From the NCBI GenBank assembly GCA_022559845.1, contig CM040121.1, positions 344,384,243-344,448,242 of the forward strand: DNA of 64,000 bases, written 5' to 3'. The notes beneath the pieces are model-generated. The model was not told where the DNA came from and searched no databases. It saw nothing but the letters and a program-made list of their open reading frames with translations. The position numbers were made by a program, and so were the translations under genes. Below are positions 41,942-53,769 of this stretch, piece by piece (within the stretch, counting starts at the first letter, position 1; each line of letters begins with the position of its first letter). Source of the stretch: Amorphophallus konjac. Taxonomy: Eukaryota; Streptophyta; Magnoliopsida; Alismatales; Araceae.

Positions 41942-44440
41942 ATGGCTCGTCCGTTTGCGTTTGATGGTTCTAATTTTAGTAATTGGTTAGGCAGCCTATG
42001 CGTTTATATAAATTCGATTGACCCTAATCTATGGAGTTTGGTTTCAAAAGGCCCACACCAATTACCTCATGATGAGACCAAGTGGTCTAGAGAGGATAGA
42101 GTAAAGAACCGTGATAATGTCACAGTTCTTAATATTTTGAAAGCTGTAGTTAATACTGATAGACTTCCTTTTGTTCTCAGGTGTACATCTGGAAAAGAAA
42201 TATTGGATAAATTGATGGCCGGTTACAAAAAGAATGGGGAACAGTGCTTGATGGCCAAACGAAGAGATGATGATGAGGAAACAATATCTCAGGTAAGTGC
42301 CAGATCAGAAGAATCTTCTTTTGATGAATTGGTTGTGATGTATGATGAATTGTTAGAGTTGTCCAAGAAAATGAAATTTGAGAACAAAAGACTGAAGAAA
42401 AAGATCGAACAAAATAAGTCTAAATTCACATGTGATGTTTGTCCTACTTTGAAGCAGTCTTATGATGTTTGTTTAATAGATGTTCAAAATTTTAAAGAAC
42501 AAAATGGTTCTTTAAAAATTGAAAATCAAACATGGTTGAACAAGATATCAAAACTTGAGAATCAGCTGAATAAGAAGAAAGATGAGCATCTAAAAAGCAT
42601 GCAAGAACTGATCGAGATTAATTCTGTAATGGACAAACTGAAGCTTGAAAAAGCTGAAGTTTAAAAAGAAAATGAAAATCTCAAGGCTAGAATGAATGAA
42701 GTCAGTAAGGAAGCTGCACATATTTCCTCTGTAGAGTCAAGCTGCAAAAAATGCTCGGTTATGCAAGAACGTAATGAGGAACTCTATAGTGAAAATGAAT
42801 GGTTGAATAAACAAATTGTCTCATTTAAAGAGGATCACAAAAATTTGCTTGCTGAAAAAATTAAAGTGGAAGAAAGAGAAGAGGAACTAATTGAGAAACT
42901 GGAGTTGATGTCCAGAAATGAAAAATGTGATGAAGAAATTGGGAAGCTGATCAAAGAGAACAAAGAACTAAAAGAACAAAATAAGAAACTCATGGTCTTA
43001 AATACTGTTATTTCAGAGAGGCTTCTGGCTATCGAGAGAGAAAGATCTGTAAATAAGGAAATTCAAGCACAAAAACTTGAGGAGGACAAAATTGAATTGA
43101 AAGTTGAAATTGAAAAATATAAAACTACAAACAAAGTACTAAGTGAATGTATTAATTACAATGAACAAGAGATTGCTAGTTACGAAATCCACATTGCCTC
43201 TTTGGAAAATAAAATTCATGATTTGGAAAATTCAGCACCTAAGACTGCTGAAAATAAACGAAAAATGAAAGCTATTATGGAAGGTGAGGATGATAATTTA
43301 AGAAAGGGGATAAGTTGCAGTTCTGATGTTAGGGAAATTATTAGAAACCAGCTATACACCACTTTTGTGCAAAGCTCTGATGTAGCTGGTACCTCAAGTC
43401 AATCCCCAAAATAAAATAAAAATCAGAAATCACCTTCATAATCTGTATTTCAATTCAAAGCTCAGAAAAATAAAAAACAAATGAAAATTGAGAAAAACAA
43501 GAAGAATTTAAAAAGAAATGCTCAACCGAATAAGATTAAATTTGCCCCTGCTCGTGCTAGGAATTTTGATGGTTGCTTAGATTATGATAGTGAATTGCAT
43601 GCAACTTACAAATCACCTACTCACTCGCATGCATCTGAGAAGGAAGCCTAATGTTATTACTGTGGCAAAGCAGGGCATATCATGGACGACTGCAGACTAT
43701 TAAAAGAAGATGAGCATACAAATAAAACACTGCATTCTAGGAATTCATCTGATAGAAACCACACCACTAAGAGATCTGATGCATCATGTTATTACTGTGG
43801 TTGGCGTGGTCATCTAATGAATGCATGTTTTATCATGAAAGAAGATAATAAACTGCATGCTAGAATTCCCTCACATGCTCACGGCCCATATAGATATAAA
43901 TATACTTCAGGCCAGCACACTATTTGTTTCACTTGCAACAAGCCTGGGCACAAGGCAGATGAGTGCTGATCAGGAAATTATTGGGGTAACAATGACTCAA
44001 GAGGCAAGCACTTTAGATGCCTTGAATGTGGTAAGTATGGGCATGCAATCAAAGACGGCTGGTATGCTCAGGGAAATCATGCTAACTCCAAATCTACTAA
44101 GTTCCCTAGAATAAGACCTGTAAATATTTCGTGCTTCAACTGCGATAAACCAGGTCATAAGTCTGCAAATTGTTGGTTATCAGGTAATAAGAAATAAACT
44201 GTCCATGCATACAACAGAACATTTCATGCTTATGTTCATGGGTCTCAGACTGCTGTTGATATGCATTATAGGACCAGAAAATCTGTTGTTTCATGTAGAC
44301 ATTGTGAAAAATCTGGTCACTCAATGGATAGTTGTTACCTGATTGATTATGATGATAATGCTACTAAGAGACTGTTCAGAACACCTGTCAGGGTTAACGT
44401 AGGACCCAAGACTGTTTGGGTCCCTGTAAGATCAAAATGA
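41942..44440 (+). pseudogene. Element E2 gag with six zinc knuckles
   Basis: Start ATG at 41942 (MARPFAFDGSNFSNWLGSL). The N-terminal capsid part (NSIDPNLWSLVSKGPHQLP, TSGKEILDKLM) is SIRE/Maximus-like. A long coiled coil, rich in Glu, Lys and Leu, covers about 42300-43260. Then come six knuckles: CYYCGKAGHIMDDC, CYYCGWRGHLMNAC, CFTCNKPGHKADEC, CLECGKYGHAIKDG (last Cys lost), CFNCDKPGHKSANC and CRHCEKSGHSMDSC. It ends with VGPKTVWVPVRSK and a TGA. One frame throughout, with premature stops at 42662, 43412, 43439, 43649, 43967 and 44195, five TAA and one TGA that fit CAA or TGG ancestors. Knuckles bind nucleic acid. Confidence 0.92.
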
Positions 44441-46782
44441 TTAATGTGCTGTAGGTGTGCCTTGGAAGTTGATGAATAAAGGGGTAAATAAACCAAGGCA
44501 CTCAAAATGAAAACCCCAGGATCCTACGCTTCAGGTCAGTTTTGAACACTCTGTTTTAAATTCTATCATCTGAAATTGTTAATTCAAAATGGCTATATAT
44601 CATGTTGCTCTATTGGTGCTAAATTGAAATTTTCTTTAAATATGAATTGCGCAATCATGCTTATGGTAGTTCCCTTCTGTCTGAATTGCATGAATCATAT
44701 ATGAATGAAGAATTTGAAATCATGTGTTGTGCTTTCATTACATTTCATGCACTTAGTCAGGGGGAGTTCAACCATTCGTGGTTAACCATACTGTTGCTCA
44801 TGCTTTATTGATTACATGATGCATCTAGACAGAGGGAGCTTTTTAGATCATCTTGTTCACTTTCACCTGAAATCTTCCTGTCTAGTTTATCGATTCGTCT
44901 AATGCTCTCAATTTGTTTCAATTGAATTCTCTGTTGTCTTCACTGAAATAGCTGATCTGTCTGTTTTCCAGGCTCAGCTACTGCTTGTTGATATACTCTC
45001 TTCTAATGCTTTTCTCTCTTGTTGTTGACTCTTCCACCAGCTCACACTCATCCTTCACATACTTCTTAGCTGGTGTGACTGATTTGTTTCTATTGTTGAT
45101 TGGTTGGTCAGTTATATTTTTGATCTGATCTGAGGAACACAAGCTGCAGGCCATACAATTCAGTCTGAGAATCATGTAGAAATTCCTATCATATAGGTTT
45201 AAGAATGACCACTGAATCAGACTGATATAAAGTTAATGTATTCTCAGATTTGCATTTAAATGACTTGAAAATATCTGAATGATAAGTTTTAATAAATTTT
45301 AACCACATGTGTCATGAATATCTTCGATTCACTCATCTGAAATCTGAAAATTTGAAATCAAGGCTACTTTGGTTGAGATACATATAGTGAGTATTGTTTT
45401 TAAACATTAACCTGAAAAATGTTGACTAAATGAAAAAAAAATTACATTCAGAGCAATGACTTGGTCACTGAGAAACTGGGTTCTCTATCAATGAAATAGA
45501 GTAAACCTACATCATGAAGTACCATAGTTATCTTTGGTGAAAATTTTATTGAAAAACTTAGCAGAGCAATGACATGTGTGTGTTGAGTAACTGGGGAGTC
45601 TGGCCTCTAATCAAGGTGTCTCCTCACGTAAAAAGATATTTCTATTGCTAACTCTGGTCTTAATGTTGAGAGGCAATGACAGTTATCACACTGAGTAACT
45701 GGGTCACCTCACTTGAGACGTGTTGTGCCTCACATAAAAAGGTGTTGATCAACTTAAATTGCTCAGGAAAAGTATAATGTGCTTCAAATGAAAATATCTT
45801 GCAAACCCTGTCAACTCATTCTCTTGTAAAAGTGGTAAATCTCAATACTGATCTGTGTAACTTTCAAAGGAGTCATTGAGATCATGCATGTAAGACAAAG
45901 ATGATTGGTCCTGAGTGTAATCTGATTATTTGGTTCACCTTTATTAAAACTTGAATTCAGATATAAGTATTGAGTTTAATTGACAAATTTGGTATACATC
46001 ATAATTAAATCAGGTTGGTCAAGTTGTCAATTCATAACCCTCTATGATAGGAGAGTCTATTCATGTTAAGACTTATTGTAGTGGTGCCTGCCTTACAATC
46101 CCTCATGGTCTGATTCACTCCTGACAACTTGATCAACAGGAACTTTGTTGAAAATTATCTCTTATCGGTTGATTGATTGCTCCTTGAGATGTACTGTGCT
46201 TTGACTGTTTCTCACCCCTACTCTTGTCCACACTGTTGGAATCTTCCATCTTATCTCTGTAACCAGTTCTGGTTCTGTGGACTTTCCACCCGCTTTATTC
46301 TGTCCATACATATGTGAGGTGCCTCAACCATTATTGTTTTGGATTCCTTATGTTGGCAGATTTCAGATTGCTTCATTGGATAACCAGAGTTCATTCCTGC
46401 ACTTCGGGGGAAGTTCTGGGTCATCCGCATTTAAGGGGAGAGTAGTCAAGCATTCATGTTGAACAGATTTCATTTATTGCTTCTTAAAGGGGGAGGATTG
46501 ATCTTGGTTGTCTAACTGCCCATGTGCTTGTTGATTGTATTCCTTTATTCAGGGGGAGTTTCTTGTATGGTTGTTCTTCCTTTTGGTGTCATATTGCTCT
46601 TTGGGGGGAGAATAGCTAGCTCTAATATGCTTTCATGTAGTTAAAGGGGGAGATGTTATATCAATCCTTTTATACCTGCTTAATTTCTTTCTCAAACTAT
46701 TTTCTTTTTAATGAAGTCAAAGGGGGAGAATAGTTTAAGTATGTGTGACTCATAGTGTTGCCATCATCAAAAAGGGGGAGAT
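44441..46782 (+). other. Element E2 3' non-coding region
   Basis: No coding frame. It contains a post-gag inverted repeat GTGCCTTGG / CCAAGGCAC (44457-44465 and 44493-44501). Three imperfect AGAGCAATGAC...ACTGGG repeats lie at 45450, 45564 and 45670. At least eight GGGGGAG-type motifs lie between 44758 and the true polypurine tract at 46768-46782. Several of these are shared with element E3, so this is a conserved non-coding tail, not random decay. Confidence 0.8.
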
Positions 46783-49000
46783 TGTTGTGCCCCTGTGATT
46801 TTGATATCAGCAAGCACTATGAGTATGAATGATTGATTGTTGTGTGGTTTTGATGTTAGCAAGCACTATGAGTATGAATGATTGATCACTATGTGTCTGC
46901 ATATGATTGATTGATTGAGCATCTTACTTCCATGCATGCATAAAGAGTCGTATGGGTTCTAGTATATAGAGTGCGTCGACGCACTGTAGTGGCTGCGTCG
47001 ACTCAGTCTAGCATTTCTGGAAGGATACCCATTCTGGAAGGGGGTGTGCGTTGACGCAGTATGGGCACTGCGTTGACGCAACCAGTTGTGTGTTCTAGCA
47101 TTAACTCTGTAAAAACACATGCATACTCGGTGCATTGTTAGTTCTCTTGCACATTGCATCGGTGCATTCATCAGTTGCTTCAATACTAAGTCAGTACAGT
47201 TCATGCATACCGCATACACATATTCGGTGTAATTTATAGCTCCGCATTCACGACAAGTCTGTCCATGCATAACTTGAAGTCGATGCGTGTTCATTGCATC
47301 TGTCAAGTCTATACATCGCCGCATGCTATCAAGTCTGTACATCGCCCGTGTTCTTCATGCATATACATAGTCAGTACATTCGTTTGTTTCATGTGTACAC
47401 AAAGTCTACACACTCTCTGTTGATATGTCCGTGCATCATCTCACAAGTCTGTACAACCATTGTTGATACTAGCATTCAAGTTCATGCATCATTTCACAAG
47501 TCTGTACAACCTTTCTTGATTCGAGCGTTCAAGTTCGTACATCATTTCATCAGAGTCTGTATATTAGGAAGTCTTGCTTAAACTGTTGGCACAGCAAGTC
47601 GATGCAGCGTTTGTACATTGCACACAAAGTCTGCACATTCCTCGGTGGTATATCTGTGCATCGTTTGTACATTGCACACAAAGTCTGCACATTCCTTGGT
47701 GGTATATCTGGGCATCGTTTGTACATCGCACACAAAGTATGTACACTTGTCGGTGGCATGTCCGTGCATTCATATTCAATGTGCATACTTTCCTGCATGC
47801 AAACTGCATTACACACCATCAAGTCTGTACATGCTTTCCATCAAGTCTATACATGCTTAGTTCAACTCTCGAACTAACTCGGTGCGTCTTTCTGTCTTTC
47901 CTTTCAGATTAACTCAAACTGATGACAAGTCTGTTCTGACAGAACTGTTGGTCGAGGAACTTAAGAAGGGCACGTGATCCAAGAATGGAGGAAGTGTCAG
48001 GATCGTGACACGTGTATTGCAGCAGACTGAAATGCTGCCACGTGGTCAAGGTGCTAGGGCGAGAATTCGTGGAGGACACATGCCCATCTACCTTCACTGC
48101 TCTATAAATAAGAGACTTCTCCATCTGGAGAAAGTGATCGTGAAAAGAGTGATCGAAATAGGGGAACTTACTTGAAAGAGCAGAAGCAGAAAGAGCCTGC
48201 ACGATCCAGAAAAAGAAGAAAGAGAGAAGAAGAGAACGAGAGAGTTGAGAAAGAAAGAGTGAGCATTAAAGATCGAAGAAGAAGAAGAAAGAGAGATCGA
48301 GAGTTTAGAAGAAGAAGAAGAGAGTCATCTGAAGCTTTGTCTATACTGGACCGTGGATCAAATCCAGGCCAGTCAGCTCTTTGAGAGCCACTTTGTGTTT
48401 TATTGTCTACAGCTTTCTGTTGTTGTGTCCTTTCCATATTTTTTTCTTTTGAACCTTTATTCAAGCTGTTAGTCAACAGAGCTAAGATGTATTGCTCAGC
48501 GTTGCAGAGGAGGATTCCTCTAGACAGCAAGCTGTGTTGCTCAGCGGGCGAGGTGGATACCTCGGACAGCAAGCTGTGTTGCTCAGCGGGTGAGGTGGAT
48601 ACCTCGGGCATCAAGCTGTGATGCTCAGCTGTTTGTAGGCAAGCTGTGAGGCCCAGCCATTCAAGCTGTGAGTCAGCGGGAAGCCACACTCGGGTTTGAG
48701 TGTGGGGTGGACGTAGGTCTGTGGACCGAACCACCTAAAAATTCCTTCGTGCACTGTGGTTTGAATGCTTACTGCTTGCTTCTGCTAGATGAATGTTTAG
48801 GCTCGATCTGTCTTTCAATGTCCAGTGAGCCAATTGACTACACGTTCGTTGTTTGATTAAATGCGCCAGTCTTTCAGACTCGATTGAACTTAGTTTGTTT
48901 CAATTCTGTATCTCTGAGTGTTCAAAATTTTCAATTGGGCAAAAATTTTTAAGGATAGATTCATTCACCCCCCTCTGAATCCTTCGCACCAGCCCCAACA
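46783..49000 (+). repeat. Element E2 3' LTR
   Basis: 2218 bp, copy of 39587-41805 with scattered differences. Tips TGTTGTGCCC and CCCCAACA are intact. E1's LTR resumes at 49001. Confidence 0.94.
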
Positions 49001-49121
49001 GAGATCTTGCCTCCGAACCACGTAAAAAATCCCTGTGTTCTTGTGGTTTTATTTCTCTTTCCCCTTACTTATTCCTCCTCTGCTATTTGTCCACCTCTTG
49101 TGGGTACTCCGTATCCTATCA
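49001..49121 (+). repeat. Element E1 5' LTR, second part
   Basis: End of E1's 5' LTR after E2, up to about CTATCA at 49121. No second copy is in the window, so the end is placed from the primer site that follows. Confidence 0.7.
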
Positions 49122-49123
49122 AC

Positions 49124-49135
49124 TGGTATCAGAGC
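49124..49135 (+). other. Element E1 primer-binding site
   Basis: TGGTATCAGAGC, continuing CTTG; initiator tRNA-Met type. Confidence 0.9.
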
Positions 49136-49167
49136 CTTGTTCTGGTTCGAAGAGAGCAGTGGGAGCA

Positions 49168-50010
49168 ATGGCGGCGAATGAAGGAAAGGTGAGGATCGAC
49201 AAGTTCGATGGCAAGGACTTCAGTTTCTGGAAGATGCAGATCGAAGACTACTTGTATCAGAAGAAGCTGCATGAGCCGCTTCTTGGAATGATGTCGACAG
49301 GGATGAAGAAAAAAGATTGGGATCTACTAGATAGGCAAGCACTCAGAGTTGTTCGCTTGACGTTGGCCAGAAACGTCGCCTTCAACATCGTGAACGAGAA
49401 GACCACGATAGGATTGATGAAGGCACTATCAAATATGTATGAAAAGCCCTCGGCTTCAAACGAGGTATATTTGATGTATCGTTTATTTAATCTGAAGATG
49501 GCCGAAGGTGCTTCTGTTACAGATCACATCAATGAATTCAATGTGATTACAACTCAGTTGAGTTCTGTAGAAATAAACTTTGATGATGAGATTCGGGCCT
49601 TGATTCTTCTATCCTCCTTACCTGAAAGTTGGGGTGCTACTGTGACGGCTGTAAGTAGTTCTTCCAGTTCAAGCAAATTGAAGCTTAATGAGGTTTGAGA
49701 CCTGATTCTAAGCGAAGATATTCGCAGAAGGGAATCTGGTGAAGTCTCAGGTTCTGCTCTGAATACAGAGAGCAGGGGAAGAACAAACCATCGCGGACAA
49801 AATAGGAGTAGATCCAAGTCTAAGAAAAGGAGTCAGTCTAAGCCCCGCGGAGATGCCTGTTGGAATTGTGGTAAGAAAGGACATTTGAAAAGGGACTGCA
49901 TACTCTTGAAGAAAAAGAATCAGAGTCAGAAACAAGAAGAAGATTCTACGAATGCTACGACAGAAGAGGTCCATGATGCAGTTATCTTAAGTGTTAATAG
50001 TCTCATTGAA
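49168..50010 (+). pseudogene. Element E1 gag
   Basis: Start ATG at 49168 (MAANEGKVRIDKFDG). Ty1/copia gag wording: FSFWKMQIEDYLYQKKLHEP, DLLDRQALRVVRLTLA, NMYEKPSASNEVYLMYRLFN, VTDHINEFNVITTQL, LSSLPESWG. A TGA at 49696, where Arg (CGA) is expected, interrupts it. A basic Ser/Arg linker and one intact knuckle CWNCGKKGHLKRDC (about 49858-49899) follow. Gag forms the particle and binds RNA. It is in one frame with everything down to 53031. Confidence 0.92.
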
Positions 50011-51507
50011 TCATGGATTCTAGACTCCGGAGCATCCTTCCACTCTACCTCACATAAAGAAAGTATGTAAAATTATGTTGTTGGAAACTTTGGGAAGGTT
50101 TATCTTGCTGATGATGAGCCATTAGACTTTGTGGGGAAGGGTGATGTTCAATTGAAGACATCAAACGGGACTGTGTGGAAGTTGAAGAATGTCAGACATA
50201 TTCCAGGCTTGAGAAGAAATTTGATCTCCATTGGTCAGCTTGATGATGAAGGATATGTCACTACCTTTGTTAGTGGGTGTTGGAAAATAACCAAAGGTGC
50301 CATGGTTATAGCACGAGGTAACAAGACTGGAACCCTTTATATGATCGCAAACAACAAAGACACAGTGGCAGTGGCAAATTCAGAAGTTGAATCCAAGACC
50401 TGGCACCGCAGACTTGGACACATGAGTGAGAAAGGAATGAAGGTGCTGGTAGCAAAGGGGAAGTAGGGTGATTTGAAGTCCATATACATTGGGCTATGTG
50501 AAGACTGTATCTTCGGAAAGCAGAAAAAAGTAACTTTCTCCAAAGCTGGAAGAAGTTCTAAGCTAGAAAGGTTAGAACTTGTACACACAGATGTGTGGGG
50601 ACCAGCCCCTATACGATCTCTTGGAGGCTCACTCTATTATGTCACATTCATCGATGACTCTACTCGGAAGGTATGTGTTTGTTTTCTTAAAAATAAATAT
50701 GATGTTTTCTCTACCTTTGTGAAGTGGAAGGAAGAAGTGGAAAATCAAACTGACGCAAAGATCAAGTGTCTGAGGTCAGATAATGGCGGAGAGTACTGCA
50801 GTAAGGAATTCAAAGATTTCTGTGCACTGCATGGCATTCGTATGGAGAAAATAATTCCAAATACTCCACAACAGAACGGGGTTGCTGAACGCATGAACAG
50901 AATCCTGAATGAGAGAGCTGGAAGCATGAGATTACATGCTGGCCTACCAAAGACCTTCTGGGCAGATGCAAACAGCTGTGCGGCTTACCTGATTAATAGA
51001 GGACCTAGTGTTCCTCTAAATGGTGAGATACCAGAAGAGGCTTGGACTGGTAAGCAGGTAATTCTTTCGCACTTGAGAGTATTTGGTTCTGTTTCATATG
51101 TGCATATTGATTCAAATGACAGAGACAAGTTAGACCCCAAGGCAAATTCTAATGATTTTGGATACCGTTTCTGGGATGATGAGAATAGGAAAACCATTAG
51201 AGAAAGGAATGTTATATTCAATGAAAATTTACTGTACAAGCACAAATCTGTTATGAAATCTGAAGATGCAGGCCAAGAAACTCAGAAATTTGGACATGTT
51301 GAGTTGGAGGAAATTTCAGAAGATGATGTGTTGAAGGGATTTCAAGGAAATCCTGAAGACACTATAGTGCAACCAGAGTTAATCACACCTGAGGTTCAAC
51401 CAAGAAGATCAAGCAGATTGCCTAAATCGACTGAGCGGTTTTCTCCTTCTTTGTACTATTTATTGTTGACTGATGCTGGTGAACCTGAGTGTTTTGATGA
51501 AGCTATG
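50011..51507 (+). pseudogene. Element E1 protease and integrase
   Basis: The protease has DSG in SWILDSGASFHST (Asp codon at 50023) and is interrupted by a TAA at 50068. The pre-integrase segment TWHRRLGHMSEKGM gives the two His of the HHCC finger; CEDC gives the Cys pair, with a TAG at 50464 between them. The integrase core has Asp in HTDVWGP, Asp in RSDNGGEYCS and Glu in NGVAERMNRIL, a full DD35E set. A Tork-type C terminus with PRRSSRLPKSTERFSPS precedes RT. It ends at a TAG (51508) that fits a CAG ancestor. Confidence 0.94.
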
Positions 51508-53031
51508 TAGGTGGAAGATTCTATCAAGTGGGAGTTGGCAATGAAAGATGAGATGAACTCCTTACACAAAAATAAAACTTGGGTGTTGACTGAACTACCA
51601 CCTGGTAAGAGAGCTCTGCACAACAAATGGGTTTATCGAATAAAAGAAGAACATGATGGCAGTAAGAGGTACAAAGCAAGGTTGGTTGTGAAAGGCTTCC
51701 AACAGAAGGAAGGTATTGATTATACTGAAATTTTCTCTCCAGTTGTCAAGTTAACTACCATTAGATTGGTGTTGAGTATTGTTACTGCTGAAAACCTGCA
51801 CCTAGAACAACTTGATGTTCAGACTACTTTCCTCCATGGTAATTTGGAGGAGGATATCTATATGGTACAACCGGAAGGTTTTCATGAACATGGTAAAGAA
51901 AACCTTGTTTGTAAATTAAACAAAAGTTTATATGATCTGAAACAAGCCCCCAGACAGTGGTACAAGAAGTTTGATGGATTCATATGTAACAATTATTTCA
52001 TTAGATGCAACATGGACCATTGTTGTTATCTTAAGATGTTTGATAATTGTTATATCATATTGCTGTTGTACGTGGATGATATGCTTATTGCAGGATCAAG
52101 TATGACAGAGATTGACAATTTGAAAATATAATTTTCAAAGGAATTTACTATGAAGGACTTAGGAGCAGCAAAGTAAATTCTTGGGATGAGAATTGTAAGG
52201 GATAGAACATCTGGCACTGTAAAGCTATCTCAAGAAAGTTACATCTAGAAAGTGTTGGGCAGATTCAATATGCAGGATGCAAAACCAGTCAGCACTCCTT
52301 TAGCAAGTCACTTCAAGATGTCTAAAGAGCAGTCACCAAAGTCTGCTGAAGAGTGTAAGTCCATGAAGAAAATTTCTTATGCATCAGCGGTAGGAAGTCT
52401 GATGTATGCTATGATTTGTACCAGGCCGGACATAGCATATGTAGTGGGAGTTATGAGCAGACATATGGCAGATCCGGGCAAGCAACACTGGGAGGCAGTG
52501 GAATGGATTCTGAGATACCTAAAAGACACCTCAGGTAAGTCACTTTGTTTCAGGAAAAGGGGTGATATCCTACAAGGTTTTGTTGATTCAGATCTTGGTG
52601 GTGATCTGGACACCAAAAGAAGTACCACTGGCTATATTTATACCTTGGGTGGAACTGCGGTGAGTTGGGTTTCAAAACTTCAGAAGGTTGTTGCTCTCTC
52701 AACAACAGAAGCAGAGTATGTTGCTATCTCTGAAGCTAGCAAAGAGATGGTATGGCTAAAAAATTTTCTGAAGGAGTTGGGCAAGAAACAAAGCAATAGT
52801 GTGCTATTTTGTGATAGTTAAAGTGCCATTCACCTTGCCAAGAACCCTATCTTTCATGCAGGGACTAAGCACATACAACTGAAGTATCACTTCATTCGTG
52901 GTTTGCTTGAAGATGGTGTTTTATTGCTGGAAAAAATACTTGGTGCAGAGAATCCAACAGATATGTTAACCAAGGTGGTAACCACAGAGAAACTGAGGCT
53001 GTGCAAAGCCTCAGTTGGCCTCCATGGATGA
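51508..53031 (+). pseudogene. Element E1 reverse transcriptase and RNase H
   Basis: RT begins WELAMKDEMNSLHKNKTWVL, then NKWVYRIKEEHDGS, RYKARLVVKGFQQ, LDVQTTFLHGNLEEDIYM, SLYDLKQAPRQWYKKF and the catalytic YVDDMLIAG (about 52069). RNase H has VDSDLGGDLDTKRSTTGY, ALSTTEAEYVAISEA, FCDS and TKHIQLKYHFIRGL. Premature stops at 52129, 52174, 52246 and 52819 all sit where Gln is expected or fits. The natural stop is the TGA at 53029. The ~1287-codon gag-pol length is normal for Tork elements, and there is not one frameshift. Confidence 0.94.
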
Positions 53032-53121
53032 TTGATGGAGGGGTGCCATAGCAGTAATTCCATTGTTACATTAAGCAGGGTTAATACATTGAGTTGTTTG
53101 CTTTCTTAGGAGTTCAGACTC

Positions 53122-53610
53122 CAAGTGGGAGATTATTAGAGTGTAGAGTCAGAACTCATGCACCCTTGCATGGGATCACACTCTGCCTCAGGAGCGCATC
53201 CACTGCTTCAGGGGAGCATGCCGAGCACATGCTGTCTCTAGGGAGCAATCGCTGCTCCAGGGGAGCATCCTCAGCGTCAGGGGATCAAGTAGTCACGACT
53301 TCGTGCATTCTTGCATGGGAGCATATGCAGTCTCAGGGGAGCATCTATGGCCTCTTTACAGCATCACTGGCGTCAGGGGAGCATGCGTTGCGGGCTCAAG
53401 GTAAGTTGATGTCACTTGGAGAAGGTTGACCTACATGATGCACCGACCTTAGTTTTGGCAATGCACCAACCTGGTCTTGGCAATGCATTAACTTGACTGA
53501 TGGTGGGGGAGCATTAGCAGTCGCTAGAGGGCATACTCGGTCTCCGGAGAGCATCCTGGGTGACAGGCGAGCATGCACGTTTAATGTACCCCGGAAGAGG
53601 ATTTGTTTAA
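53122..53610 (+). repeat. Element E1 polypurine tract and 3' LTR, first part
   Basis: The tract CAAGTGGGAGA (53122-53132) precedes the LTR, which starts at 53134 with its tip mutated from TGTTAG to TATTAG. CAGGGGAGCAT words and two units of the 23-base repeat are present. E3 interrupts at 53611, after GTTTAA, before the region of the TATA box. Confidence 0.88.
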
Positions 53611-53769
53611 TGTTGTGTCCCTGTGTTTTGATGATAGCAATAACCATGAGTCAATGTGCATTTGATGTATATGTGCACATCTGCATGTTGTCCTGACTGA
53701 TAGCCACCATGTACTTGATCATGTCATTGTTCATTACTTAAAACAAAAGGTCAACACTTTGTGAACATA

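Larger units (their letters stand above)
39587..49000 (+). mobile_element. Element E2: gag-only SIRE/Maximus-like copia element
   Basis: LTRs 39587-41805 (2219 bp) and 46783-49000 (2218 bp) have ends TGTTGTGCCC...CCAACA (5' copy mutated at both tips). The inside holds a Met primer site, a six-knuckle gag and a 2.3-kb non-coding tail with repeated GGGGGAG motifs ending in AAAAAGGGGGAGAT before the LTR, a SIRE-like feature. No protease, integrase, RT or env-like frame. Flanks GGCAT (39582) and GAGAT (49001) are not a clean target duplication, but E1's LTR resumes directly at 49001. Confidence 0.92.
38947..53610 (+). mobile_element. Element E1: Tork/Tnt1-like Ty1/copia element, split by E2 and E3
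   Basis: The 5' LTR begins TGTTAGAGTG at 38947, is interrupted by E2 (39587-49000) and ends near 49121. Primer site, gag-pol in one frame (49168-53031) and a purine tract follow. The 3' LTR begins at 53134 (TATTAGAGTG, tip mutated) and is interrupted by E3 at 53611. Domain order gag, protease, integrase, RT, RNase H is Ty1/copia. The 3' end of E1 lies beyond the window. Confidence 0.93.

Noticed and set aside
44441..46782. An envelope-like gene, as in some SIRE elements, after gag in E2 (and 58687-61173 in E3)
   Set aside because: No long frame, no signal peptide or membrane segment; the tails are non-coding in both copies.
46783..49005. A clean 5-bp target duplication for E2
   Set aside because: The flanks GGCAT and GAGAT differ at two of five bases; the insertion is supported instead by E1's LTR resuming after 49000.
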